A DNA stretch of 32,081 nt from Candidatus Colivivens caballi. GTDB lineage: Bacteria > Bacteroidota > Bacteroidia > Bacteroidales > Bacteroidaceae. The notes under the pieces are model-generated. The model was not told the DNA's origin. It saw nothing but the letters and a program-made list of their open reading frames with translations, and ran no database searches. A program made the translations under genes and the position numbers. This document shows, piece after piece, positions 7,477 through 16,222 of the stretch (position 1 is the stretch's first letter; each line of letters opens with the position of its first letter). The stretch lies in the NCBI GenBank assembly GCA_018065565.1, contig JAGHSZ010000127.1, positions 1 through 32,081 on the forward strand. The letters are read 5' to 3'.

Positions 7477-9618
7477 CTAAAAACTTACTTCGACTGGCTG
7501 AACTCCCTCTGCCTCAATACTTATTCTGACGGGCTCGCTTGTGTTGCCTCGTTGGATATAAGCAAGGAGCATACCTTGACTTGCATGACGGTGATTGGCT
7601 CTTGGGTCGCTCATGTCACTGTTGCTTCCCGTCTCGAGCCCGAAGAATTTACCTCCGGAAATGACATTTACGGTCACTTCATTTTTGGCAGTCATCACTT
7701 TGTTGCCTTCGTCGTCAATCAACTCGATGATGAGCTGGATGAATTCCTTCCCTTCGAAATCGGTGTAGGCCTTGATTGCCACTGGGCTTTTTGTTGTTCG
7801 TGGCATCTGTCCCTGTCTGCGGTTGCCTCTCCATTGGCTTCTCATCATGGTGGTGTCGCCTTTCCATATTGCCTGATAGAACTTGCCATTCGGTTTCAGC
7901 GTTCCCGTGAAATCAATCAGTCCTGTGCCGAGTCCTCGTGATGGCCATTCGCCCGACTCGCCAAGATAGTCGAATCCAGTCCACACGAAATGTCCAAAGA
8001 TATGTTCGTTGTCGTTTACAGCATTCCATGCCTTCATGTCGGCATGGGTTTCGCTCCCGAAGATTATGCGTTTTGGATACAGTTTATGGTCGGTTGTGTA
8101 TCGGTCTTCGGTGTAGTTGTAGCCTACGACATCCACTGCTTCGGGATATTCAGTCTGATTACTCATGACAACACCTGCCAAAGCTCCGGTTACTGGGCGT
8201 GATGTGTCAATCGACCTTACAATTGCGGAGAGCCGTTTGGCAATCTTGCCTATGCGTTCTGCATTTGGAGCATCGGGCTTGTAACCTCCAAACATAGGTT
8301 GATTGATGGTTGCACCGTCGCCGTCCAGGATAGGGTGGGAGTATGGGTCATTTGGGTAGTCAACTTCATTGCCTATGCTCCACAGGAAAACAGATGGATG
8401 GTTGCGGTCACGGCGAACCATGTCGGCAACATCGCGGTCAATCCATTCTTCAAAAAAGTCAAATGTGCCATCGTAGCTTGGCTTTCCTTTGTTCCATCCC
8501 TTCACCCATTTGCGTTTTGGATATTCCCATTCGTCAGATGCTTCGTCCATGACGAGCAGTCCCAGTTCGTCGCACAAGTCATAGACATCGGGCGCTTGTG
8601 GGTTGTGACTCATTCTGATGGCATTTGCTCCTAATTCTTTTACTTTCAGCAAGCGCCTGTGCCATACTTCGCGTGGAACGGCAGCACCGAGAACTCCTGC
8701 ATCGTGGTGCATACATACACCCTTTACTTTCATGGACTTGCCATTCAACTTGAAACCGTGGTCGGGGTTGAATTCAAGTGTGCGTATGCCTATGTTGATG
8801 CTGGTCGTATCAATAATGTTGTTACCGTCAAGCAACTGGAATCTAAGCTTGTATAGGTTTGGTGAATCAATATCCCATAGTTTTGGCTTTTTCACTACTA
8901 ATGAATGGGAAGCGAGTTCTGAAATCGGACAGCTGAACTTGTTCAACAGTTTCTTGCTGTCTGGTGCGTAGTCTAAACTTGCCTGAATGGTCAGTTGTTT
9001 GTTCTGTGGATTCTCTATGTCAGCATTGACATGGATGACGGCTTCGTCTCCGAGGACTTCGGTTGTGTAGCTGACACCCCATTGCTTGAAGTGTGTCCTA
9101 CCACTGTGAATCAGCCATACATTACGGTAGATTCCTGAACCTGTGTACCAGCGTGAGTCGGCATACCGACTGTGGTCAACCTTGACTGTCAGTACATTTT
9201 CCCCTTTCTTCAAGTAAGGCGTCATGTCGTACATGAACGAAATGTAACCATTGGGGCGCTTGCCAAGCAGATGACCGTTTAGGAATACTTCGCTACGATT
9301 GTAAACCCCTTCGAAATAGATGAAGTGGCATTCGTGCGTGTCAACGACAGTGAATGCCTTTTTGTACCAGCCGATGCCTCCTGGCAAGTAACCAGTACAT
9401 GAAGCAAGTTCGCGTGATGGTGTGGCTTCGATTGACCAGTCATGTGGCAGGGTGACTTTGCGCCACTGTGCCTTGCTGTCGGGCTCTTTATCGCTGACAA
9501 CAAATTGCCAGCCATCATTGAACTTTTCTGAACTTCCAAACGAAACCTGTGCTTTCATATTGACGCTGCATATCAGCAGAAATGCGCACAGGGTGAATGA
9601 TCTGATTAGTTGCTTCAT
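7477..9618 (-). CDS. Glycoside hydrolase family 2 (beta-galactosidase/glucuronidase type)
   Basis: From the ATG at 9618 the protein has 713 residues and starts with a signal peptide (M-K-Q-L-I-R-S-F-T-L-C-A-F, cleavage near M-K-A-Q). An upstream ATG at 9654 adds 12 residues and is less likely. Domain order: sugar-binding jelly roll (about 30-170), immunoglobulin-like domain (about 175-280), TIM barrel (about 285-585) and C-terminal beta domains (about 610-713) with G-G-K-F-F-G-L. The acid/base lies in W-S-I-G-N-E-V (Glu418) and the nucleophile in F-G-S-E-T (Glu523). The enzyme probably removes terminal beta-galactosyl, glucuronosyl or similar residues from host or plant glycans in the periplasm or at the outer surface. 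Substrate cannot be fixed from sequence. No susC/susD pair is adjacent, so it looks like an orphan rather than part of a polysaccharide utilisation locus. Confidence 0.9.
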   Translation of the reverse strand: MKQLIRSFTLCAFLLICSVNMKAQVSFGSSEKFNDGWQFVVSDKEPDSKAQWRKVTLPHDWSIEATPSRELASCTGYLPGGIGWYKKAFTVVDTHECHFIYFEGVYNRSEVFLNGHLLGKRPNGYISFMYDMTPYLKKGENVLTVKVDHSRYADSRWYTGSGIYRNVWLIHSGRTHFKQWGVSYTTEVLGDEAVIHVNADIENPQNKQLTIQASLDYAPDSKKLLNKFSCPISELASHSLVVKKPKLWDIDSPNLYKLRFQLLDGNNIIDTTSINIGIRTLEFNPDHGFKLNGKSMKVKGVCMHHDAGVLGAAVPREVWHRRLLKVKELGANAIRMSHNPQAPDVYDLCDELGLLVMDEASDEWEYPKRKWVKGWNKGKPSYDGTFDFFEEWIDRDVADMVRRDRNHPSVFLWSIGNEVDYPNDPYSHPILDGDGATINQPMFGGYKPDAPNAERIGKIAKRLSAIVRSIDTSRPVTGALAGVVMSNQTEYPEAVDVVGYNYTEDRYTTDHKLYPKRIIFGSETHADMKAWNAVNDNEHIFGHFVWTGFDYLGESGEWPSRGLGTGLIDFTGTLKPNGKFYQAIWKGDTTMMRSQWRGNRRQGQMPRTTKSPVAIKAYTDFEGKEFIQLIIELIDDEGNKVMTAKNEVTVNVISGGKFFGLETGSNSDMSDPRANHRHASQGMLLAYIQRGNTSEPVRISIEAEGVQPVEVSF

Positions 9619-9698
9619 GGGATTCTTGAATAGGTTGTGGTCGTTGAACATCAATAAGTTTGTAAAAGATTTATACAGTTCCCTCTTGGGGAAGAAAG

Positions 9699-9747
9699 CA
9701 TGGCAGCGCTACGGTTGGTGGTGATTATCAACTATAGCGCTGCCATG
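9699..9747 (-). terminator. Long hairpin downstream of recQ
   Basis: A perfect 13-bp inverted repeat (CATGGCAGCGCTA and TAGCGCTGCCATG) encloses 23 bases in which GTTG and CAAC can pair further. It lies 45 bases past the recQ stop and ahead of the GH2 start, so it probably ends the clpP-clpX-recQ transcript. The minus strand continues CTTTCTTCC, only a weak U-rich tail. Confidence 0.6.
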
Positions 9748-9791
9748 AAAGTGTTAAGCACAATTATAAATAGTGTTGGAGCATGAGTGCA

Positions 9792-11969
9792 TCAGTTTGC
9801 ATATTCAGAGATGAACTTGACTCTGACAAGGCGCAGTTCATCTTCTGAGATGTCGTCGCTGAGGTTTTCAAGAGCAGTCTCGATGTCGTCAGTCTCGCTG
9901 TCGAGGAAATAGTCGTAGATTTCGTCAACCTTGTCTTCGTCAATCTCTTCTTCGATGAAGTAGTCGATATTGAGTTTTGTTCCACTGTAAACGATGGTCT
10001 CGATGTCCTCGATGAGCTTGTCAAACTCAATGCCTTTTGACTCAGCAATGTCGTAAAGCGACTTCTGTAAGTCAATGCTTTGTATGATGCTGACCTTCTG
10101 TGCAGATTTGTTGGCTACGGTTCTGACTCTCATGTCGATAGGACGCTCGATGTCGTTTTCTTCGACATATCGCTTGATGAGCTCGACGAACTCTTTGCCA
10201 TAGCGTTTTGCCTTTCCTGCGCCAACTCCTGGAATGTGTGTCTGCAGTTCTTCAAGTGAGATTGGGTAGAATGTGGTCATTGCGTCGATTGACGGATCCT
10301 GGAATATGACATATGGAGGAACATCGTACTTCTTTGAGAGGTTCTTTCTCAGGTTGAGCAGCATCTTGTGGAGTGCTTCATCGCCTGCGCTTGTCATGTC
10401 GGGTGCGTCGTCAAAAACAACATCGGCAAATTTGTTGTCTTCGACTATCATGAATGTCTTTGGACGCTTAATGAATTTCGTTCCTTTCTCAGTCAGTTTG
10501 AGCAAGCCGTAGTTGTCAACATCCTTGCGGATGTAACCTTCAAGCATTGCCTGGTTGAGAACAGCACTCCAATATGGAGTTTCGTGTTCGGAACCTGCTC
10601 CGAAGAGTTCAAGCTGTTCGTGCTTATGATTCAAGATAAACTCTGTGGCATTGCCACGAATGACATCAATGACATATTCAATCTTGAAGTTTTCCTTGAT
10701 TGCAACAATAATCTTCAATGCCGTTTGCAAGTCTTTTGTTGCATCAGTCTTCTCCTTAGGATGGCGGCAGTTGTCGCAGTTGCCACAATTTTCCTCAGTG
10801 TATTCTTCACCAAAATAATGCAGAATCAGTTTGCGTCGGCATACTGATGACTCGCAGTAGTTTGCTGTCTCTCTGAGTAGTTGCTGCCCGATTTCTTGTT
10901 CTGCCACTTTCTTGCCTTCCATGAACTTTTCAAGTTTCTGGATGTCTTTGTGGGTGTAGAATGCTATGCAGTGACCTTCACCTCCGTCGCGTCCTGCTCG
11001 TCCGGTTTCCTGATAATATCCCTCCAGACTCTTCGGAATGTCGTAGTGAATTACGAAACGGACATCAGGCTTGTCGATGCCCATTCCGAATGCGATTGTT
11101 GCTACAATCACATCAATGCGTTCCATGATGAAGTCGTCCTGTGTCGCATTGCGCACATTGGTCTCCATTCCTGCATGGTATGCTGCTGCCTTGATGTCGT
11201 TCTCTTGCAGAATCTTTGCGAGGTCTTCCACCTTTTTGCGGCTTAGACAGTAGATGATTCCGCTCTTGTTGGGATTTGCCTTGATATACTTGACAATGTC
11301 CTTGTCGATGTCCTTGGTCTTCTGACGGATTTCATAGAACAGGTTTGGCCTGTTGAATGAAGCCTTGAATTCTGTTGCGTCGGGCATGCCGAGGTTCTTC
11401 TTGATGTCGATGCGGACCTTGTCGGTAGCTGCTGCTGTAAGGGCAATGATTGGCGCCTGTCCGATTTCGTCGATTATTGGTCGGATGCGTCGGTATTCAG
11501 GGCGAAAATCATGACCCCATTCTGAAATACAGTGTGCTTCGTCGATGGCATAGAACGAAATCTTGACAGAACGCAGGAAGTCAACATATTCGGCTTTTGT
11601 CAACGACTCAGGTGCTACATACAGCAACTTGGTCTGCCCCGACATTATGTCTTCCTTTACTTGCGTGATGGTTGCCTTGCTGAGCGAGGAGTTGATGAAA
11701 TGTGCTACATTGTCGTTTTCACTGATATGCTTGATGGCATCGACCTGATTTTTCATCAAGGCAATGAGTGGGGAGATGACAATTGCCGTACCGTCCATTA
11801 AAAGAGCCGGCAACTGGTAGCATAGTGATTTGCCTCCACCGGTTGGCATAAGGACAAAGGCGTCTTTCTTGTCAAGAAGGTTCTGAATGATTGCTTCCTG
11901 GTCGCCTTTGAATTTGTCGAATCCGAAGTAGTACTTTAATGATTCCAGTAATGTCATCTTTTTCTTCAT
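9792..11969 (-). CDS. recQ: ATP-dependent DNA helicase RecQ
   Basis: The 725-residue protein is a superfamily 2 3'-5' DNA helicase for recombination and repair. It shows the RecQ-specific start (F-G-F-D-K-F-K-G-D-Q, about 15-24), Walker A T-G-G-G-K-S (43-48), D-E-A-H (143-146), the aromatic-rich loop following it, and motif VI Q-E-T-G-R-A-G-R-D-G (320-329). The zinc-binding RQC cysteines are at 377, 395, 398 and 401. An HRDC domain follows (about 525-600). Beyond it is a long acidic C-terminal tail (about 650-725), longer than in E. coli RecQ (about 610 residues). The gene is 23 bases downstream of clpX and is likely in the clp operon. ATG at 11969 or the one 12 bases later are both possible. 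Confidence 0.96.
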   Translation of the reverse strand: MKKKMTLLESLKYYFGFDKFKGDQEAIIQNLLDKKDAFVLMPTGGGKSLCYQLPALLMDGTAIVISPLIALMKNQVDAIKHISENDNVAHFINSSLSKATITQVKEDIMSGQTKLLYVAPESLTKAEYVDFLRSVKISFYAIDEAHCISEWGHDFRPEYRRIRPIIDEIGQAPIIALTAAATDKVRIDIKKNLGMPDATEFKASFNRPNLFYEIRQKTKDIDKDIVKYIKANPNKSGIIYCLSRKKVEDLAKILQENDIKAAAYHAGMETNVRNATQDDFIMERIDVIVATIAFGMGIDKPDVRFVIHYDIPKSLEGYYQETGRAGRDGGEGHCIAFYTHKDIQKLEKFMEGKKVAEQEIGQQLLRETANYCESSVCRRKLILHYFGEEYTEENCGNCDNCRHPKEKTDATKDLQTALKIIVAIKENFKIEYVIDVIRGNATEFILNHKHEQLELFGAGSEHETPYWSAVLNQAMLEGYIRKDVDNYGLLKLTEKGTKFIKRPKTFMIVEDNKFADVVFDDAPDMTSAGDEALHKMLLNLRKNLSKKYDVPPYVIFQDPSIDAMTTFYPISLEELQTHIPGVGAGKAKRYGKEFVELIKRYVEENDIERPIDMRVRTVANKSAQKVSIIQSIDLQKSLYDIAESKGIEFDKLIEDIETIVYSGTKLNIDYFIEEEIDEDKVDEIYDYFLDSETDDIETALENLSDDISEDELRLVRVKFISEYAN

Positions 11970-11992
11970 AATGTCAATTTCTAAGTGCTAAA

Positions 11993-13222
11993 TTATTGTG
12001 TGTTGGCAATTTTGCTTGCAGACTGCTCAATCTTTTTCTTTGCATAGTCCAGGGTGATGGTGAGCGACTTTGGCTTTGATGAAGGTGAGTCAAACATCTT
12101 TTCCATCATGATGGTTTCTACGATAGAGCGGAGTCCGCGTGCGCCAAGCTTAAATTCGATTGCTTTGTCAACGATGTAGTCGAGTACATTGTCGTTGAAT
12201 TTCAGTTTTGTCCCGTCAAGTTCAAACAGTCGGGTGTATTGCTTGATTATTGAGTTCTTTGGCTCGGTCAGAATGCTGCGCAGAGCTGGGCGGTCGAGTG
12301 GCTCAAGGTGTGTGAGAATTGGCATACGGCCAATGATTTCAGGAATGAGTCCGAAAGCCTTGAGGTCCATTGGTGCAATGTATTGCATAAGATTTGATTT
12401 GTCAATCTTTGCACTGTTTTCAATAGAATCAAAACCAACAACATGAGTGTTGAGGCGCTGCGCAATGCGGCTCTCGATTCCGTCGAATGCTCCACCACAG
12501 ATAAAGAGTATGTTCTTTGTGTTGACATGGATGAACTCCTGCTCAGGATGCTTGCGGCCTCCATATGGAGGGACATTGATGACTGAGCCTTCAAGCAGTT
12601 TCAGCAGACCTTGCTGGACACCTTCACCACTGACATCACGCGTAATGGAAGGATTGTCGCTCTTGCGTGCAATCTTGTCTATTTCATCAATGAAGACAAT
12701 GCCGCGTTCTGCAACTTTTGCGTCGTAGTTGCATTCTTGCAGCAGTCTTGACAGTATGCTCTCGACATCTTCACCCACATAACCGGCTTCTGTCAATACG
12801 GTGGCATCGACAATGGTGAACGGTACAAGCAGCATCTTGGCAATGGTGCGGGCGAGCAATGTCTTGCCTGTGCCTGTGCTTCCCACCATTATTATATTGG
12901 ATTTTTCAATCTCAACATCGTTCTTGTCGTCGCGGTCTGCTTCATAGTTGAGTCGCTTATAATGGTTGTAAACAGCGACCGACATCGCAATTTTAGCATC
13001 ATCCTGACCGATGACATATTGGTCGAGATAATCCTTTATCTCCCTTGGAGTTGGCAGATTGTCAAGTTTCTGGCACTGTGACGATTTGCTGTTTGCAGTT
13101 ACTACCTTGTAGGCTTCCCTTGCACAGTCATCACAGATGAGTCCGTTCAGTCCAGTTATAAGTAAATTAACCTCTTTTGCTGTTCTGCCGCAGAAAGAGC
13201 ATCTTCTGGTTTCACCTTTCAT
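11993..13222 (-). CDS. clpX: ATP-dependent Clp protease ATP-binding subunit ClpX
   Basis: The 409-residue AAA+ unfoldase has an N-terminal zinc-binding domain (Cys8, Cys11, Cys30, Cys33) that recruits adaptors and substrates. It has Walker A G-S-T-G-T-G-K-T (114-121), the pore loop G-Y-V-G (147-150), Walker B F-I-D-E-I-D (177-182) and the R-K-H loop in G-G-R-K-H-P. The ClpP-docking loop is V-V-G-F-D instead of the I-G-F tripeptide of proteobacteria. ClpX hexamers unfold tagged proteins and feed them to ClpP. The gene follows clpP by 15 bases and precedes recQ by 23 bases. Confidence 0.98.
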   Translation of the reverse strand: MKGETRRCSFCGRTAKEVNLLITGLNGLICDDCAREAYKVVTANSKSSQCQKLDNLPTPREIKDYLDQYVIGQDDAKIAMSVAVYNHYKRLNYEADRDDKNDVEIEKSNIIMVGSTGTGKTLLARTIAKMLLVPFTIVDATVLTEAGYVGEDVESILSRLLQECNYDAKVAERGIVFIDEIDKIARKSDNPSITRDVSGEGVQQGLLKLLEGSVINVPPYGGRKHPEQEFIHVNTKNILFICGGAFDGIESRIAQRLNTHVVGFDSIENSAKIDKSNLMQYIAPMDLKAFGLIPEIIGRMPILTHLEPLDRPALRSILTEPKNSIIKQYTRLFELDGTKLKFNDNVLDYIVDKAIEFKLGARGLRSIVETIMMEKMFDSPSSKPKSLTITLDYAKKKIEQSASKIANTQ

Positions 13223-13237
13223 TTGTGCAATCTGCTA

Positions 13238-13909
13238 TTATTTTCTTACAAGAATCTGGTCGATCATACCATATTCCTTAGCTTCCTCAGCAGTCATCCA
13301 ATAGTCACGGTCGCTGTCAGCCCAGACTTTGTCGAATGGCTGATGTGAATGATCGGAAATGATGGTGTAGAGTTCCTTCTTGAGTTTCTGAATTTCACGG
13401 GCTGTGATTTCGATGTCACTTGCCTGACCCTGGGCTCCACCCATTGGCTGGTGAATCATGATGCGAGAGTGAGGCAGAGCGCTTCGTTTGCCTTCTTTGC
13501 CTGCAACGAGCAGAACGGCTGCCATTGATGCTGCCATTCCAGTACAGATGGTCTGTACATCGCTTGACACAAATTGCATTGTGTCATAAATGCCAAGTCC
13601 TGCATATACACTGCCACCAGGAGAGTTGACATATACACTGATGTCCTTGCTGTTGTCCACAGAGTCGAGGTAGAGCATCTGAGCCTGGAGCACATTTGCT
13701 GTGTAGTCGTTGATTTCTGTGCCAAGGAAGATGATGCGGTCCATCATCAAGCGAGAGAATACATCGAGCTGAGTGACATTCAGTTGGCGCTCTTCAAGGA
13801 TATATGGGTTGAGATAACCACTCTGGTTCTTGATTACATCGTCGAATACTTGACTGTTAATGCCGATATGCTTTGTCGCATATTTCCTAAAATCATCAAT
13901 CATGTTCAT
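13238..13909 (-). CDS. clpP: ATP-dependent Clp protease proteolytic subunit ClpP
   Basis: Numbering from the ATG at 13909 (223 residues), the serine protease triad is Ser128 (in G-M-A-A-S-M-A-A), His153 (in M-I-H-Q-P-M-G-G) and Asp202 (in D-R-D-Y-W), with the same 25 and 49 residue spacings as E. coli ClpP. An open frame extends to a TTG at 13942. That codon is only about 20 bases downstream of the promoter -7 box, and the added residues look unlike known ClpP starts. The ATG at 13909, or the one at 13903, is therefore preferred. ClpP forms a two-ring 14-mer that degrades proteins delivered by ClpX. It is the first gene of clpP-clpX-recQ. The trigger factor gene that often precedes clpP in this order is absent. 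Confidence 0.97.
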   Translation of the reverse strand: MNMIDDFRKYATKHIGINSQVFDDVIKNQSGYLNPYILEERQLNVTQLDVFSRLMMDRIIFLGTEINDYTANVLQAQMLYLDSVDNSKDISVYVNSPGGSVYAGLGIYDTMQFVSSDVQTICTGMAASMAAVLLVAGKEGKRSALPHSRIMIHQPMGGAQGQASDIEITAREIQKLKKELYTIISDHSHQPFDKVWADSDRDYWMTAEEAKEYGMIDQILVRK

Positions 13910-13960
13910 ATTATCTTCAATCTGTTTTTTTAAGTTTACCAAAGTCTTTTATTCCTTAGG

Positions 13961-13992
13961 CAAAGTTATGTAATAATTTTTCATCTTACAAA
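13961..13992 (-). promoter_or_regulatory. Promoter of the clpP-clpX-recQ operon
   Basis: On the minus strand TTTG (13992-13989), 20 bases, then TAACTTTG (13968-13961) matches the Bacteroidota housekeeping consensus TTTG-N19/21-TAnnTTTG. The start of transcription should fall near 13954, leaving about 45 bases of leader before the clpP ATG at 13909. Confidence 0.8.
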
Positions 13993-14182
13993 TAATTTAT
14001 GCTTTTTTTTGCTCTTTTTACTTTTTTTTCGTGCATTTATTGCCTTTTAAGGGTGTATTTGTGGGTAATGACAGTGAAAAAATCATCTTTTTGCAGTAAT
14101 GAACGACGGTGCTTCGAAACATTTTGCTTGGGTTTTGCATGGTTCAGTTGGGATTGTTGGTGGTCGAGGTGACAATTATGCA
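13993..14182. other. Intergenic sequence without recognised features
   Basis: This AT-rich stretch upstream of the clpP promoter has no convincing open frame, RNA gene or repeat that I can see. It leads into the interspersed element at 14183. Confidence 0.5.
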
Positions 14183-14575
14183 ATATAAGTTTCGCTCAAC
14201 TTGCATGAAAGACCCAGAGAGTTAAAAATAAAGTTAGGCTGATGCCACCCACGCTAAAAGTCTAAATGCTCTATGTACTCGTAATAACACAGAGTAACGG
14301 GATTATCCCATTTCACCGAAGTGTTTTAATAATCCCGTTCACAGAGAATGCCATTGGCATTACTGAGTTCGACAGAGCCATGCAGACACCCAAACTCAGT
14401 GTCCTCTCCATGTGCCACAGGCACACTCTGTGAAAAGTTTTGCTAAATAGATAAAATAGAACCTTCTCTGTGTTGATTAATGAGAATGCTCTAAACTGTA
14501 ATCTCCACAAAGTGACGACGAGATGATTAGGTCGTAAGGGAGATTCGTCAACTGAGCATGAACTTGTGAAAGTTG
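14183..14575. repeat. Interspersed element with conserved ends, copy 1
   Basis: The left end (AAGTTTCGCTCAACTTGCA, then GAAAGA) and the right end (CGTCAACTGAGCA, then GAAAGTTGA) match the ends of the element at 15097-15439, but the roughly 340-base interior is different. The interior is not coding and is rich in inverted repeats, including AACGGGATTAT (14296-14306) with ATAATCCCGTT (14329-14339), and AATCTCC with GGAGATT near the right end. It behaves like a small non-autonomous or passenger element: same ends, different cargo. Confidence 0.6.
14286..14474 (+). ncRNA. Candidate structured RNA inside interspersed element copy 1
   Basis: An outer 9-bp pairing (AACACAGAG 14286-14294 with CTCTGTGTT 14466-14474) encloses a hairpin at 14296-14339 and a cloverleaf-like domain at 14340-14432. 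That domain has a closing stem CACAGAG with CTCTGTG, then three adjacent hairpins: AATGCC/GGCATT (14347-14361), ACTGAGTT/AACTCAGT (14362-14400) and GTGCC/GGCAC (14412-14424). Every stem is perfect Watson-Crick. The strand is uncertain because the complement folds equally well. It is not a tRNA: arm sizes and conserved bases do not fit. No promoter was confirmed, so expression is inferred only. Confidence 0.35.
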
Positions 14576-14618
14576 AATTATGCAATACGATTGCAATGCA
14601 AATCCCCGTTTTCCCCTC

Positions 14619-14872
14619 ACGAGCGGTCAAGTTTTCCTTCACGAGCGCTCGTAAATGTCAAATCGTGCGGACGATAATTTTAAAAGGTGTACACCTTCCT
14701 GCGAAAAGGTGTACAGCAAAATCCAGAAAGGTGTACACGAAAATCCAAGAAGGTGTACACCTTTTTGTATTTATGAGCGCTCGATAAGGAAAACACGACC
14801 GCTCGATAAGGAAAACATGAGCGTTCGTGAAGGAAAACACGACCGCTCGATAAGCCAAACACGAGCGTTCGT
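14619..14872. repeat. 22-bp-phased palindrome array, copy 1 (12 units)
   Basis: Twelve palindromic units are spaced exactly 22 bp, with centres at 14624.5, 14646.5, and so on to 14866.5. Units 1-3 and 8-12 are versions of ACGAGCGCTCGT. Units 4-7 are versions of AAGGTGTACACCTT. Spacers of 8-10 bases are AT-rich and often read AAGGAAAAC. Because 22 is not a multiple of three, the array cannot code a repeated peptide. Two helical turns separate the centres, so all sites face the same side of DNA. Block order and several spacers match the array at 27979-28188. Function is unknown; a binding array for a dimeric protein is the simplest guess. Confidence 0.9.
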
Positions 14873-15096
14873 GAAGGAAAACATGTTTTTTGGGGTGGAT
14901 GCAGTCTAATGGTCGATTGATGCTGATGCCATCGAATAGGAAAAGAGAAATTTCAGTATCAGATGAAAGCATCAACCTGTTCGATGCGACTTCGTGAAAT
15001 GAGACTTTTATGCATTTTTGTGTAAAAGTTGATAAAATGTGCAGTAGTTTCATTTTTTATTTGTAACTTCGCACTCATAAATCGTATTAAGATATT
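14873..15096. other. Intergenic sequence between palindrome array and element copy 2
   Basis: No gene is recognised. Near 15055-15075 the plus strand reads TTTGTAACTTCGCAC, close to a TAnnTTTG -7 box, but nothing obvious is transcribed from it apart from the element at 15097. It may be a leftover promoter. Confidence 0.35.
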
Positions 15097-15439
15097 CAAG
15101 TTTCGCAAGTTCAACTTGCACGAAAGACGAAAGACGACGAAGATTGAGTATCTTCGTTTGCGACGACCGAATGACTGAATGTCATGAGGTTTGCGACGAC
15201 TCGGTGTTTATGCCGACAAAGGAGTTCCCTCCCCCTACGAATCGATATTTCGCAAGGCTCAATATCTACCATGATACCAGTAGGCTTTGAGATTACGAAA
15301 AGCTGATTCGTAGCCCGCAAGGGCGATTCGTAACGAAGTGGAGGCCTAAAGGCACTCCTTTGTGGAGATAAATCTCCAGCCGTCGCAAACGAAGATACTC
15401 AATCTTCGTCGTCAACTGAGCAATGACTTGCGAAAGTTG
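15097..15439. repeat. Interspersed inverted-repeat element, copy 2
   Basis: Outer ends are CAAGTTTCGCAAGT (15097-15110) and the complement of CAACTTTCGCAAGT (15426-15439), 13 of 14 matching. Just inside is a perfect 33-bp inverted repeat (15133-15165 with 15381-15413; it begins GACGACGAAGATTGAG). The centre includes GATTCGTA repeats and no convincing gene. At about 340 bp with long inverted ends and no transposase it resembles a MITE. Its right end abuts the 3' end of pgeF, leaving 7 bases. Part of it is repeated at 31982-32081. Confidence 0.75.
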
Positions 15440-15446
15440 AGAACCA

Positions 15447-16142
15447 CTAATTTCCTAACTTTATACAGTTGATGATGCGTCCACAGTGTCGCCCTTCGTG
15501 CCGCGCTGAGAAGAACAGCTCGTTGTGCTGGTAGGTGCAGATGCCGGCAGTCTGTATGTTGCAGTCTTGTACCCCCATTTCCGTCAGCAACCATCTGTTT
15601 GCTTGCCAAAGGTCGATGTGGAGTCCACCCTGCATCGTTCCTTCCACTCGTTTGCCTCTGTCGGAGAGAATTTCTTTCATCGGGAATGCTGCGTTGCGAA
15701 ATTCTTCTGCCACTTCCTGTCCTACCTGAAAACTGTCGGGACCGATGCATGGACCGATGACACCCTTGATGTCGCTGGCGACGGTGCCAAACTGTTCTGC
15801 CATGACTCGGATTGTCTTCTGCGAAATGCGTGCAACTGTGCCACGCCAGCCACTGTGAATGGCAGCAACAACTTTGTGACATGGGTCGTAGAGCAGGACG
15901 GGGACACAGTCGGCGGTGCGCACTCCGATGGCGAAACCGGGTATGGCTGTGACCAGTGCATCGACACCTTCGAGGTCGGCGCGTGTCATTGCTGGGTTGT
16001 CAACCACGACCACGCGGTCGTCGTGAGTCTGGTGAGGTTGCAGCACTGGAAAGGGCAGTGTGGCTTCGCGCATTGTGGAAAATGCCGTTACTTCATCGGC
16101 AATGTTATAGTGTAAGAGTTGGTTGTTGTGTAGCGGTTGCAT
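15447..16142 (-). CDS. pgeF: Laccase-domain protein PgeF/YfiH family (purine nucleoside phosphorylase-like)
   Basis: The 231-residue protein carries the family signatures H-Q-T-H (37-40), T-A-D-C-V-P-V-L-L (76-84, Cys79), A-I-H-S-G-W-R-G (His96), I-G-P-C-I-G and F-F-S-A-R near the C-terminus. The Cys and His ligands bind zinc or copper. Members of this cytoplasmic family were first described as polyphenol oxidases. Later work assigns purine nucleoside phosphorylase or deaminase activity, and a role in keeping wrong amino acids out of peptidoglycan precursors in E. coli. Length is typical. The neighbouring wall gene ddh is about 1.1 kb upstream, but a shared role is only a guess. Confidence 0.9.
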   Translation of the reverse strand: MQPLHNNQLLHYNIADEVTAFSTMREATLPFPVLQPHQTHDDRVVVVDNPAMTRADLEGVDALVTAIPGFAIGVRTADCVPVLLYDPCHKVVAAIHSGWRGTVARISQKTIRVMAEQFGTVASDIKGVIGPCIGPDSFQVGQEVAEEFRNAAFPMKEILSDRGKRVEGTMQGGLHIDLWQANRWLLTEMGVQDCNIQTAGICTYQHNELFFSARHEGRHCGRIINCIKLGN

Positions 16143-16222
16143 TGTGATAAGAAGTTGGATAGTGTTCGACTGGATATGTGATAGACACAGAATGCGTCGG
16201 CTGGAATTTTCTGTGTAATTGA

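Noticed and set aside
13910..13942. TTG start of ClpP with an 11-residue extension
   Set aside because: It is a weak start codon very close to the predicted transcription start, and the extension is unlike known ClpP N-termini. The ATG at 13909 is better.
14313..14642. 109-residue minus-strand protein over element copy 1
   Set aside because: It runs across the element boundary and into the palindrome array and covers strongly self-complementary sequence, with no protein-like pattern.
14619..14872. CRISPR array
   Set aside because: The period is 22 bp with palindromic units and 8-10 base near-identical spacers. There are no unique 30-base spacers and no cas genes nearby.
14655..15053. Repeat-rich small proteins encoded over the palindrome array (both strands)
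   Set aside because: The frames rotate because 22 is not a multiple of three. Peptides merely echo the DNA repeat, and the same happens at the second array.
15111..15320. 69-residue minus-strand protein inside the interspersed element
   Set aside because: It lies wholly within the inverted-repeat element, and its reading is destroyed by the deletion form of copy 3.
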